From Sepiola atlantica (taxonomy: Eukaryota; Mollusca; Cephalopoda; Sepiida; Sepiolidae): a stretch of DNA of 64,000 bases. Below the pieces are notes generated by a model. That model saw nothing but the letters and a program-made list of their open reading frames with translations, searched no databases and had not been told where the DNA came from. Within the stretch, counting starts at the first letter, position 1, and the number at the start of each line of letters is the position of its first letter. The stretch lies in NCBI GenBank assembly GCA_963556195.1, contig OY744517.1:79656714-79720713 (forward strand), given 5' to 3'. The translations under genes and the position numbers were made by a program. Shown in pieces: positions 32,742 to 41,470 of the stretch.

Positions 32742-33431
32742 CTAATTCCTCACCTCCGATCTATGCTGCTGTGCACCACCGACTCTCATGTCCGAACCGA
32801 CCACACCTAGTGCAGTTCGGTCTAACCGAGCCGCGTGGGCGCCCATAATTTGTGGGACACTCTGCTGCTCCATGCCCCTCACCCCTGCAGGTCCAGCGGA
32901 CTGATACCTGCCTTGCCGGTGCGGGCCTATCGTGCTCATTTCGAAGGTCCCATGCCTTCCTTCTAGGATCGGAGTCTGCCTCCCGATCCTCTCCGCCCCC
33001 TCTCTCCATTCGGGGCCCCGGGCTCGCCCTGCCCCCACCGTTTTCCTTCTCCCAGGCCTTTCCTCGCCATTGCTTAACCTTAGCCGGGTCAACTCGCGTA
33101 CGGCCTCAATCGCGGTTCGCTCGCTGGCGTATTGCCTCACTGGCTGCTCGCGGAGCTCCGTCCAAGTGATCCCCGGGTTCTCTACATACCTCCCCTCAAT
33201 GAATCTCGACGCTGGGCCCCTCGCTCCCTCTAGAGCGAGCAGCACCATCTCGTGATTTTCTAGTCCATAAATCACCCTCTTCTTCTGAATTACTGCTAAC
33301 CACTCCATTGAACCGACGGGATCCCCTTTGTGGGGGGGTATTCGTATCCCTCCTATCGGCCTTTCTATCTTTCTGGTCTCTTCTCTCCCCATACCTGTTG
33401 CACTATTTACTAGGTCTTCCTCCGAACCCAT
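32742..33431 (-). pseudogene. Retrotransposon Gag protein
   Basis: 229 codons. The first ~130 residues match the capsid-like region of Gypsy Gag in pattern (MEWLAVIQKKRVIYGLENHE, hydrophobic helices, then ITWTELREQPVRQYASERTA). The C-terminal part reads on in a shifted frame as a zinc-knuckle region (33009-32761) with NCTRCGRFGHESRWC (Cys-Cys-His-Cys intact) and, before it, RWTCRGEGHGAAEC, in which the first Cys of the other knuckle is Arg. A frameshift near 33000 therefore separates capsid and nucleocapsid. Gag would form the particle that packages the RNA. Confidence 0.8.
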
Positions 33432-33734
33432 TCCCTTTGCGTTCTAGCTTACCACCCCAACAACAGAACTACCCAAACTGTGTGCAAAGTTTGGACAACA
33501 ATCGATACACCGACAACCGAGCAAGCGAACAAGAGAAATCAACGAGTCACTTACCCCTCTCCTCTGCTGCCCCTGTGGTCTCTCGTCTCTGGGTTGGTTG
33601 TTTATTATTTTTCGAGTCCGTCTGGGCCTTTCAATCAATTGACTAAAAGTTCGCGGTCCCAGACCGATCTCAAAGTCTAAAAAACGTTTTTTCTTTCAGT
33701 CTATCCCTTTTTCTATCTTTCTCTTTTTTTTTTT

Positions 33735-34050
33735 CAACCACGGGTGTACATGCCCGTTAGACTGTTTCTCTCTTTTCTTTTCCTTTTTCTATTCTCTTTT
33801 TCAACCACGGGTGTACATGCCCGTTAGACTGTTTCTCTCTTTTCTTTTCCTTTTTTCTATTCTCTTTTTCAAACACGGGTGTATATGCCCGTTAAACTGT
33901 TTCTCTCTTTTCTTTTCCTTTTTTCTATTCTCTTTTTCAAACACGGGTGTACATGCCCGTTAAACCGTTTCTCTCTTTTCTTTTCCTTTTTCTATTTTTC
34001 TTCTTTTTTTTTTTCAAACACGGGTGTCGATGTCCTTTCTCTCTGCCGGT
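33735..34050 (-). repeat. Leader tandem repeat, period ~68 bp, five units
   Basis: CACGGGTGT.CATGCCCGTTA recurs at 33741, 33808, 33876, 33944 and 34021, separated by T/C-rich filler (TTCTCTCTTTTCTTTTCC). It lies in the 5' leader of the Gag-only element, between primer site and gag. Each unit has a short palindromic core (ACGGG...CCCGT) that could fold as a hairpin in the RNA. Confidence 0.85.
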
Positions 34051-34189
34051 AAAAAAAAAAATCGTCCGTTGTGCCGTGGGTTTTTTTTTTGTCTATTTTT
34101 TTTCAAAGTGTTCTGCCGGCAAAAAAAAATTGTTTGTTCTCTCCTGCCGTGGGATGGCTTTGCTCTTGCTTTTCCCGAGGTTGCCAGGC

Positions 34190-34294
34190 ACTCCTCACAG
34201 TACCATGATCCTAGGTCGCGGCACCATTTATAACCCGGACCCCACACTCTTACTCTTCTGCCCGTGGGTATCGTGGTCGGGGTCGCGGCACCAT
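34190..34294 (-). promoter_or_regulatory. Primer-binding site, duplicated
   Basis: On the minus strand TGGTGCCGCGACCCCGACC (34293-34275) follows the LTR end CCGCCACA with one spacer base. About 65 bp downstream the pattern recurs as TGGTGCCGCGACC with the same neighbour GTGTGGGGTCC, so the LTR-end/primer-site block is partly doubled. The first copy lies at the correct distance for priming. Confidence 0.75.
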
Positions 34295-34924
34295 TGTGGC
34301 GGGGACCCCACACCTCCTCTTCCTTCTTCCTCGTGACGGCATCAAATGTAATGAGAACCGTCCCGGTGCAGGAATCCTTCCTGACTGTGAACACCTTTTC
34401 CTTGGCTCGTGATGTCGTCTGTGGTGGCGTTGAATCTCCTCCGGGTCTGCTGAATGACGACTTCGTGATTCTGTGAAGGCAAGATTACTTAGCAGCACAA
34501 TTCGATAACAGAATAACTCGACAAACGGCTAGGTCTTTTCACAACAATAATTATTTAATAAAAATGAACGGTGGTTTTTTTACTTTAACCCAAAGTCTAT
34601 TTTTCGATAATGGCTTCCTTACTAACTATTGTATCTCTCCGTGTGCGTGTGTGAATCTCTTTACGACTGCAAATCCTTAATCGAGATATAACTTGTCTAC
34701 TCAAACGGTGGGTGTGGACTCTTACGACTGTTGGTATTAATTGAGACGTTAATCTCTGGTGGAAAACGATGGTGGGGGAATGCCATGAGCCATGCCATGC
34801 CAAGCGAGAGCGATCGTTCGCGCGACGCTCTCGCTTGCCCTTCCGTTCCGAACGAATTCTTAGATCTCACTGACTTGCGATCGCCTTCTCATCTCAAATA
34901 ACAAAGACGAAAAACGTATAACTC

Positions 34925-34959
<35 letters not shown>

Positions 34960-35406
34960 GTCGTGTGGTACGCGCGATGCTGACTTACTCTCTTTCTTTC
35001 CCCCATCCCTTCTTCTGTGTCCCCACTCCTCCCCCGGAGTGGGGTGGTACGGGCAATTGTAATTCGTCGTTTTAGTTTCTCTTTAGATCTTATCTACACT
35101 AAAGAAAACCATTAGCCTCTCTTTCTCTATTGGACCACCCCTCGAGTTGACATCCATCGTATCTAAAAGACCCATGACCAAATTGTTCAGCTGGTCAAAC
35201 TCATCCATTGTATCTGGTTAAGTGCTACTGACAACCTACACGCTCTCTCCCGCCAGGCTGGCGCCGTCTCTCGGCCAAGGTTTGGACAGTCAAAAATATG
35301 TACTAGCTCCCAGACTTCCACTTGTCTCTACGTGGGGCCTGATCTCCCCGATGCATTCCAGTGCACCCCGGGGTGCAGACTCCGTCGCTGAAACCACTGT
35401 TTTACA
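34295..35406 (-). repeat. 5' LTR of the Gag-only element
   Basis: A 1,112-bp repeat that starts TGTAAAACAGTGG and ends CCGCCACA on the minus strand. It is ~40 bp longer than the 3' LTR because of extra sequence (34303-34345) just before its end. Otherwise the LTRs differ at only a few visible bases. Confidence 0.9.
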
Positions 35407-35430
35407 ATAGGACCCTTATTTTTGCCCACC

Positions 35431-35433
<3 letters not shown>

Positions 35434-35494
<61 letters not shown>
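35434..35494. repeat. (TA)n microsatellite
   Basis: About 60 bp of TA at the right edge of the split MITE, ending shortly before the next U2-headed SINE. Confidence 0.95.
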
Positions 35495-35497
<3 letters not shown>

Positions 35498-35516
35498 TTG
35501 TAGATTAGAAAAAGTG

Positions 35517-35850
35517 TTCCTTTTGGCCAAGATCAAAGTGTAGTATCTGTTCCGATGGATACTGCACCCCATAGACTTGTATTGTCTTGGCCTTTGGGGC
35601 TTGATTTACGCCGGTCAATGGGTCTGTCCTGTGCAGTTCTCGGACGTCCACCCTCCCAGGCTTTGTTTCCCCTTCTTTGGGGAGGAGTAAGTTTATTGCT
35701 TACTGCCTGAGGCGCCCCTACCGGAGAATGCCGACGGGGCTGCCCAGGCAATTTTTAAATGGCCAAATTGTTCACCTCTCGAGTGCTGGCTTATCTAATC
35801 CCACTTTCCCGACCTTGTGTCACATCTTACCTTGTGGGGGTAGATAAATA
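35517..35850 (+). mobile_element. U2-headed SINE, copy 3 (plus strand)
   Basis: The only plus-strand copy. It begins CCTTTTGGCCAAGATCAAAG and TGTAGTATCTGTTC (U2 positions about 13-46), then continues into the shared body: ATACTGCACCCCATAGAC, CAGTTCTCGGACGTCCACCC, TTACTGCCTGAGGCGCCCCT, GGGGCTGCCCAGGCAATTTT. It ends CTTGTGGGGGTAGATAAATA. Confidence 0.82.
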
Positions 35851-36290
35851 ACGTGTTATAACTAGAGAATTAATAATAATGATAATATATGTCTGTTACT
35901 CTGTGTTGTTATTGCTAAGGTGAGACATCAACCGTTTAATAATTACCCTTAACAAAAGTCCATAGGTTTGGAGAATATTATTTTATTCACTTTACCAATT
36001 GGAAAATCCCGTTTCTTTTCTGATGACCTAACAAAGTCAAAAATACGCTAAGCTGTCAGAACCAAAATACGTCAGAATATTTTCAAAGCAAAGGAAACTA
36101 AGAGGTTGCCATGGCAATGTGAAGAGGCAAATGAGGTCATCACATGACCTCTGACGGTTTCAGGGATTGGTTGATGGCGACAATAACAAGAGGATTGTCC
36201 ACCAGAAATATCAAAGCCACACCTCTGGCAAAGTGTTTACATTCAGCTCTTGGCAGTGTAGGTGTGAAGATGTCAAATCAGAAATCCGAA

Positions 36291-37468
36291 AGTGATTGCA
36301 ATTTTAAAGAAATGATATGCCCTAAAACAATTACAAATAATTTATTTGAAGAGTGGTTGCAATTCTAAAGAATTAATATGCTCTAAAAACAATTACAAAT
36401 AATTTATTTGAAGAGTGGTTGCAATTCTAAAGAATTTATATGCTCTAAAGACAATTACAAATAATTTATTTGAAGAGTGATTGCAATTTTAAAGAAATGA
36501 TATGCTCTAAAAACAATTACAAATAATTTATTTGAAACGTGATTGCAATTTTAAAGAAATGATATGCTCTAAAAACAATTACAAATAATTTATTTGAAAC
36601 GTGATTGCAATTTTAAAGAAATGATATGCTCTAAAAACAATTACAAATAATTTATTTGAAAAGTGATTGCAATTTTAAAGAAATGATATGCTCTAAAAAC
36701 AATTACAAATAATTTATTTGAAAAGTGATTGCAATTTAAAAGAAATGATATACTCTGAAAACAATTACAAATAATTTATTTGAAAAGTGATTGCAATTTA
36801 AAAGAAATGATATACTCTGAAAACAATTACAAATAATTTATTTGAAAAGTGATTGCAATTTAAAAGAAATGATATACTCTGAAAACAATTACAAATAATT
36901 TATTTGAAAAGTGATTGCAATTTTAAAGAAATGATATGCTTTAAAAACAATTACAAATAATTTATTTGAAAAGTGATTGCAATTTAAAAGAAATGATATA
37001 CTCTGAAAACAATTACAAATAATTTATTTGAAAAGTGATTGCAATTTAAAAGAAATGATATACTCTGAAAACAATTACAAATAATTTATTTTAAAAGAGA
37101 TTGCAATTTAAAAGAAATGATATACTCTGAAAACAATTACAAATAATTTATTTGAAAAGTGATTGCAATTTTAAAGAAATGATATGCTCTAAAAACAATT
37201 ACAAATAATTTATTTGAAAAGTGATTGCAATTTAAAAGAAATGATATGCTTTAAAAACAATTACAAATAATTTATTTGAAAAGTGATTGCAATTTAAAAG
37301 AAATGATATACTCTGAAAACAATTACAAATAATTTATTTGAAAAGTGATTGCAATTTTAAAGAAATGATATGCTCTAAAAACAATTACAAATAATTTATT
37401 TGAAAAGTGATTGCAATTTAAAAGAAATGATATACTCTGAAAACAATTACAAATAATTTATTTGAAAA
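36291..37468. repeat. 62-bp minisatellite, 19 units
   Basis: Unit landmark ACAATTACAAATAATTTATT, then TGAAAAGTGATTGCAATTT. Two variants alternate: A (TTTTAAAGAAATGATATGCTC) and B (TTTAAAAGAAATGATATACTC, with TGAAAAC). The order is roughly A-like x7, BBB, A', BBB, A, A', B, A, B. Units 7-10 and 11-14 form an ABBB/A'BBB higher-order duplication. The earliest units (36291-36480) are the most diverged. Sequence 35851-36290 upstream has no recognised gene. Confidence 0.95.
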
Positions 37469-37614
37469 GAGCTACAGATTCATAGAAGACATTTTTTGAA
37501 TATCAAAACCTAATCTTCTCGGGAAGTGAAAGTTTTTTGGGTTTTTTTAAAGATGTAAGAAAACATCTCAGAACTCACATGAAATCAATGATCATCTCAC
37601 TGGAACTCTGTTTC

Positions 37615-37800
37615 GTATTGTACCATCTGCTCCCTGTTTCCCCAATTGGACCAACATGCAAAAATTTTAATTTAATGTGAACACGCATCTTGTTGCACAA
37701 CTACCTACTTAAGATACCCCTATAAATATGGCCCCTATCACAGAAGCCCCTTAGGTTTCAGTGGCAATATTCCTTGTTTGGGGTAAACAAAAGAAAAAAA
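37615..37800 (+). mobile_element. LINE 3'-end fragment (Jockey/CR1-like), plus strand
   Basis: Mirror of the 3' region at 5195-5400: CTCCCTGTTTCCCCAATTGG, then ACATGCAAAAATTTTAA and, near the end, CCTTGTTTGGGGTAAAC. Diverged. Confidence 0.65.
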
Positions 37801-37804
37801 ATTT

Positions 37805-38275
37805 AAAAATAAATAATTTTCTAGAATCAAAATCCATTACTGATTTTGATTCTAGAAAATGTCTAAAAGGCTTAAGTTTAAGGAGTCTTAAGAAGAAATA
37901 TAAATTCAGGGAATTTTACTTAATTTGTGTCTCATGACTATGGATCAAATTCAACGCCACTCTTATATATTTGAATTTTCAAATGGGAAGTTGTGTCCAT
38001 ATTATGCCCCCTAAAAGCCTTTTAAAATACTCCAAAGAAACTGAAATTTCGGGAAATATTTAGTAAATGATGTCTAATACCTATTGTTAAAATTTCACAA
38101 AAATCAGAGGTATCTGAATTTTCACGAAGGGCTTCCACCCCCTTTTCACCCCTTTGCTTAAAACTAAATGAAACTAAATATATCTCACATTACAACTCGT
38201 TACGCCTAGCAGCTGTGTTTTAAAATTCATAATGCTCGGTTTATTACTTTAGGAGTGAATCCTGTACATATAAAT
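37805..38275 (-). repeat. AT-rich dispersed repeat (copy 3)
   Basis: Minus-strand copy of 9225-9775 (complement of CTAGAAAATGTCTAAA, GTGTCCATATTATGCCCCC and CGCCTAGCAGCTGTGTT). It is followed by (TA)n at about 38288-38354. Confidence 0.65.
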
Positions 38276-38287
38276 ATATAAACATAT

Positions 38288-38357
<70 letters not shown>

Positions 38358-38384
38358 TAGATTTTTATAGGTACAAAGTTTTAA

Positions 38385-38775
38385 TAAACAGTGAAATAAT
38401 GTTGGACACACTGTCATTATTATCTATGAGGATTTTTTTTAATGATTTATATTACAAAAGAGGAAAAAAGAAACAGGGGAAGGGGAAACAAAGATGAATC
38501 ACTTCGTAAACTTTTCTTCTTTCTCTATGAGAATTTTTTTTCTCCTTTTCCAAACGAGTATTAAGAAAAAAAAATATTCCCTTTTTTTTTTTCTCAATAC
38601 TCGTTTGGAAAAGGATAAAAAAATCCTCATAGGGAAAGAAGAAAAGTTTACGAAGTGATTCATCTTTGTTTCCCCTTCTCCTGTTTCCTTTTTCCTCTTT
38701 TGTAATATAAATCATAAAAAATTTTTTTTTAATCCTCATAGATAATAATGGCAGTGTGTCCAACGTTATTTCACT

Positions 38776-38780
<5 letters not shown>
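38385..38780. repeat. Near-perfect 396-bp palindrome between (TA)n tracts
   Basis: Arms of about 190 nt with few mismatches (left TAAACAGTGAAATAA...GTTGGACAC; right GTGTCCAAC...TTATTTCACTGTTTA), meeting near 38575. Flanked on both sides by (TA)n (38288-38354, 38781-38820). No coding sequence; the open frame on the minus strand (38452-38763) is an artefact. Confidence 0.9.
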
Positions 38781-38822
<42 letters not shown>

Positions 38823-38854
38823 TAAAGTGTTAAAATTATCACTGTTTATTCGCT

Positions 38855-38990
38855 GTTCAGCATTAGCCGAGTGGTTCAGGGCGTCAGGATTTGAGTTAAA
38901 AAATACTATGACCGGTAGTGAATAGTCATATCTCTATGCTGATGAGTCCTAATTATAAAGGACGAAGCATATACGTACATAGATAATAAA
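38855..38990 (+). mobile_element. tRNA-derived SINE with hammerhead ribozyme
   Basis: The head TTAGCCGAGTGGTTCAGGGC is a good A box of the Leu/Ser tRNA type. The B box is degenerate (around GACCGGTAGTGAATAGTC). The hammerhead follows at 38933-38983, as in the other SINEs. Confidence 0.65.
38933..38983 (+). ncRNA. Type I hammerhead ribozyme with long stem II loop
   Basis: In order: TCTATG (stem I), CTGATGA, stem II GTCC/GGAC with loop TAATTATAAA, GAA, stem III GCAT/ACGT (one G-U and one A-C mismatch) with loop AT, cleavage base A (GTA is an allowed triplet), CATAGA (perfect stem I return). The base after GAA is G instead of A, which weakens activity. The fold is otherwise complete. Confidence 0.65.
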
Positions 38991-39147
38991 CAAAACAAAT
39001 ATTTATTATTTGTAGCTCCTAGAAACCCCGTCTAGAAAGGCACTGTAAGTGTAGTATTAACACAGCATGACGTCGATTAGGTTGAACATTTTTTAAATAA
39101 TCAAAAAACATCATTTGTTTTTATAAAACCAAAAATTTGTCGAGTAT

Positions 39148-39487
39148 TGATTTACTCCTCTCCAGGAGTTAGATACAAGGCCAGTTTTTATCTCACTCCC
39201 ACAAGTAAGATGTGACCCAAGGTCGGGTCGGGAAAGTGGGGTTTAAAAATTGCCTGAGCAGCCCCGTCGGCATTCCACGGTAGGGGCGCCTCAGGCAGTA
39301 AGCAATAAACTTACTCCTCCCCAAAGAGGGGAGGCGAAGCCTGGGAGGGTGGACCTCCTAGAACTGCACAGAACAGACCCATAGACCGGCGTAAATCAAG
39401 CCCCGAAGGCCAAGACAACACCAGTATGGGGTGCAGTATCCATCGGAAAAGATACTACACTTTGATCTTAGCCAAAAGGCCAAGACT
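39148..39487 (-). mobile_element. U2-headed SINE, copy 4
   Basis: On the minus strand the start matches U2 well (CTTGGCCTTTTGGCTAAGAT, then CAAAGTGTAGTATC). The body follows, with a ~30-bp deletion relative to copy 1 near 39241. The end reads TAAATC-type sequence near GTATTGATTTACTCC. Confidence 0.8.
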
Positions 39488-40161
39488 TGATGCAATTCCA
39501 TTTATAATTCAGTAACTAGGATCTCTCACTATAAAAAGTAAAGTTTTTTTTTGTGTTTACATGAGGTTGGTTTGAAAAGTGAGATGACTTTTCTGTGTGA
39601 ACTATGAGCGAATGGCAGATTGTTTTATTTAATTCCGCTTAAATTTGTTTGTTATTTTCTGTCCTAAGCTTGTATTTTACAATTTATTGCAATCCATTTC
39701 TTCTGTAATTTTCTTTTGAATTTCTCCCCAAACTGGGAACATCTTGCACATCTTTTGACTGATCAAAGATGTTCCAGTCTTTGCTGGTTCAGCAAAATAT
39801 AAAGAAATTAATGTAGCAAATAAAAATTCATATTAACAGTGAAAATATTATCTAAGTAATGTTTTATTCTTGTAAAACGTTGTAATCAAATACAATTTTA
39901 TAAAATACGCACTGAAAATGATATTAAAATCCAATGTGTAACAGCAAGCAAACTGGAGCAAAAATCTCGAACACGAATTATACTGATGAATATGTATTTA
40001 TTTGCGCGCACGTGGCCAACGCTGAACTATAACATCTTTTCACTGTAAAACTGGAAATACATGAAAATAAACAAGTCTTACAAACATGTTCTAACACAAA
40101 ACAAAGCAAATTATAAAAGAGTAAAAATTCAAATAGGTTTAGAGAACTATGCGTTGCTTAC
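39488..40161. other. AT-rich stretch, no element recognised
   Basis: No convincing coding or repeat structure. It would be intronic if the exon at 40162-40470 is real. Confidence 0.4.
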
Positions 40162-40470
40162 CTCTATTTTTGCCAAGCTACTTGCCCCAGAGCCAACGTC
40201 TATCACAAGTGGAACAAACGTCCGACTCCCATGTTGACTGCTTCGAAAAGACCGCCTCTGGGCAAGCAGGCGGTGTAGAGGCACGACAGTTACCCCGTGC
40301 GCATGTCTTCCAGAAGAGGACGGTGCTGGATACAAAATGTCCCCTTCCTGAATTATGACCGGCCAACATGTGAAACTCCTATGTTTACACACTGATTGTG
40401 CATGCATCCACACATACGCAAGAAATGTCAACAACAATTTCATATTAAAGGCTTTGAAAGTATCTTTCAT
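40162..40470 (-). CDS. Candidate first coding exon with signal peptide
   Basis: The only stretch here that looks like host coding sequence. On the minus strand 103 codons start at an ATG and end at a good splice donor (GAG then GTAAGC), leaving phase 0. The N-terminus has a second Met and a hydrophobic run (MKLLLTFLAYVWMHAQ) like a signal peptide. The rest (IIQEGDILYPAPSSSGRHAH, FVPLVIDVGSGASSLAKIE) is balanced in composition. GC content is higher than in both flanks. I do not recognise the protein, and no partner exon was found in the window. It could equally be a chance open frame of a transposon. Confidence 0.3.
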
Positions 40471-40916
40471 TCTAAGGAAAGTGCATCTTGCAATTTTAAT
40501 GAAACAAAAACAAAATCGATAAGTGTTGTGGGGTACAAATCACCCCTATTGAAGAACTAATGGAAGCAACCATCTATAATAAATACCATGGTTGCAAAGA
40601 CTCAAACAGAGGACATTCCTATTCATGTTTTACCGCATGGTAGGAATCCGGTCATCTCCTACCACATTTAGTGGCGTTACTGTATTGCTATGAATAAATA
40701 CATTGTATATTTTAACCTGTCACAATTTGTGGTTGTTATCTTTGTGACCCCTAGCACGGGTCTACAACAATAAGTTTTGAATAATCGCATAAAAAAGTCA
40801 TATAAAATGATACTGACTTTATTTAGAATCTGTTTTTGTATGAGTGTTAGCCAGACGAAATGGTAAAAAGCAAATTCAAGATGGCAATCAGAAATCAGAT
40901 TCGCAAAATATTAAAA

Positions 40917-41445
40917 TGGTAGGAAGAGAATGCTAACGATTTTCATAAAAGTGCCGGTCACTCTGATAAGTAGGTATTTATCTACCTCCCACAAAGTAAA
41001 ATGTGACACAAGGTCAGAAAGTGGGATTTGATAAGTCAGCACTCTAGAGGAAGAGCACCTACGACCCTTAAAAATTGCCTGGGCAGCCCTGTCGACATTC
41101 CCCGGTAGGGCCGCCTCAGGCGATTAGCAATAAACTAACCCCTTCTCAAAGGGTGAGAAGGCAAATCCTGAGAGGGTGGACCTCCTAGAACTGCACAGGA
41201 CAAACCCATAGACTGGCGTAAATCAAGCCCCGAAGGCCAAAACAATACAGGTTTATAGGGTGTAGTATCCATTGGAACAGATACTACACTTTCTTCTTAA
41301 CCAAAAGGTCGAGAAGTATGGGTTAAATAATTATTTTTTATTTTTTTATTTATTTATTTATTTATTTTTTAGTTTACTATAGTAAAGAAAATGGTAGGAA
41401 GAGAATGCTAACGATTTTCATAAAAGTGCCGGTAACTCTGATAAA
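40917..41445. repeat. Local duplication flanking U2-headed SINE copy 5
   Basis: GGTAGGAAGAGAATGCTAAC, CATAAAAGTGCCGGT and ACTCTGATAA occur at 40919-40968 and again at 41393-41443. GTATGGGTTAAATAATTATT (41317) matches ATATGGGTTAAATAATTATT (41444). The second copy lacks the SINE, so it acts as an empty site. Confidence 0.85.
40973..41313 (-). mobile_element. U2-headed SINE, copy 5, exact borders
   Basis: On the minus strand it starts CTCGACCTTTTGGTTAAG, matching U2 from about position 8 (stem-loop I). It follows U2 to about position 46, then the shared body. AAGTA flanks both ends (40968-40972, 41314-41318). The neighbouring empty-site copy supports these limits. The element is thus 341 bp. 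Confidence 0.88.
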
Positions 41446-41470
41446 TATGGGTTAAATAATTATTTATTTA

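Larger units (their letters stand above)
28974..35406 (-). mobile_element. Gag-only LTR retrotransposon (Gypsy-like), young
   Basis: A 6,433-bp element on the minus strand. Two LTRs of about 1.1 kb (5' LTR 34295-35406, 3' LTR 28974-30044) are nearly identical over the first ~1 kb, so insertion was recent. The 4-bp target duplication ATAG lies at 28970-28973 and 35407-35410, inside the MITE. The primer site TGGTGCCGCGACCCCGACC lies one base after the 5' LTR. A gag region occupies about 33431-32742. I see no reverse transcriptase, RNase H or integrase in the 4.25-kb interior. It would depend on an autonomous partner, as known TR-GAG elements do. Reading frames are partly broken. Confidence 0.85.
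28614..35433. mobile_element. Mariner-type MITE split by an LTR retrotransposon
   Basis: 28614-28973 matches the first ~360 bp of the complete MITE at 14343-14727, and 35407-35433 matches its last bases. The 6.4 kb between them is the LTR element. (TA)n flanks both sides, as expected for TA-targeting mariner elements. The comparison gives the exact empty site of the retrotransposon. Confidence 0.92.

Noticed and set aside
31532..33646. Plus-strand open frames in the LTR element
   Set aside because: They are the opposite strand of Gag and of the tandem repeats. The minus-strand Gag pattern and zinc knuckle decide the orientation.
36018..36040. CTGATGA at 36 kb
   Set aside because: No GAA box or stems follow within 60 nt. 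Chance match, like those at 7640, 51466 and 55204.
36291..37468. CRISPR array
   Set aside because: The units are contiguous near-identical 62-bp repeats without distinct spacers, in an animal genome.
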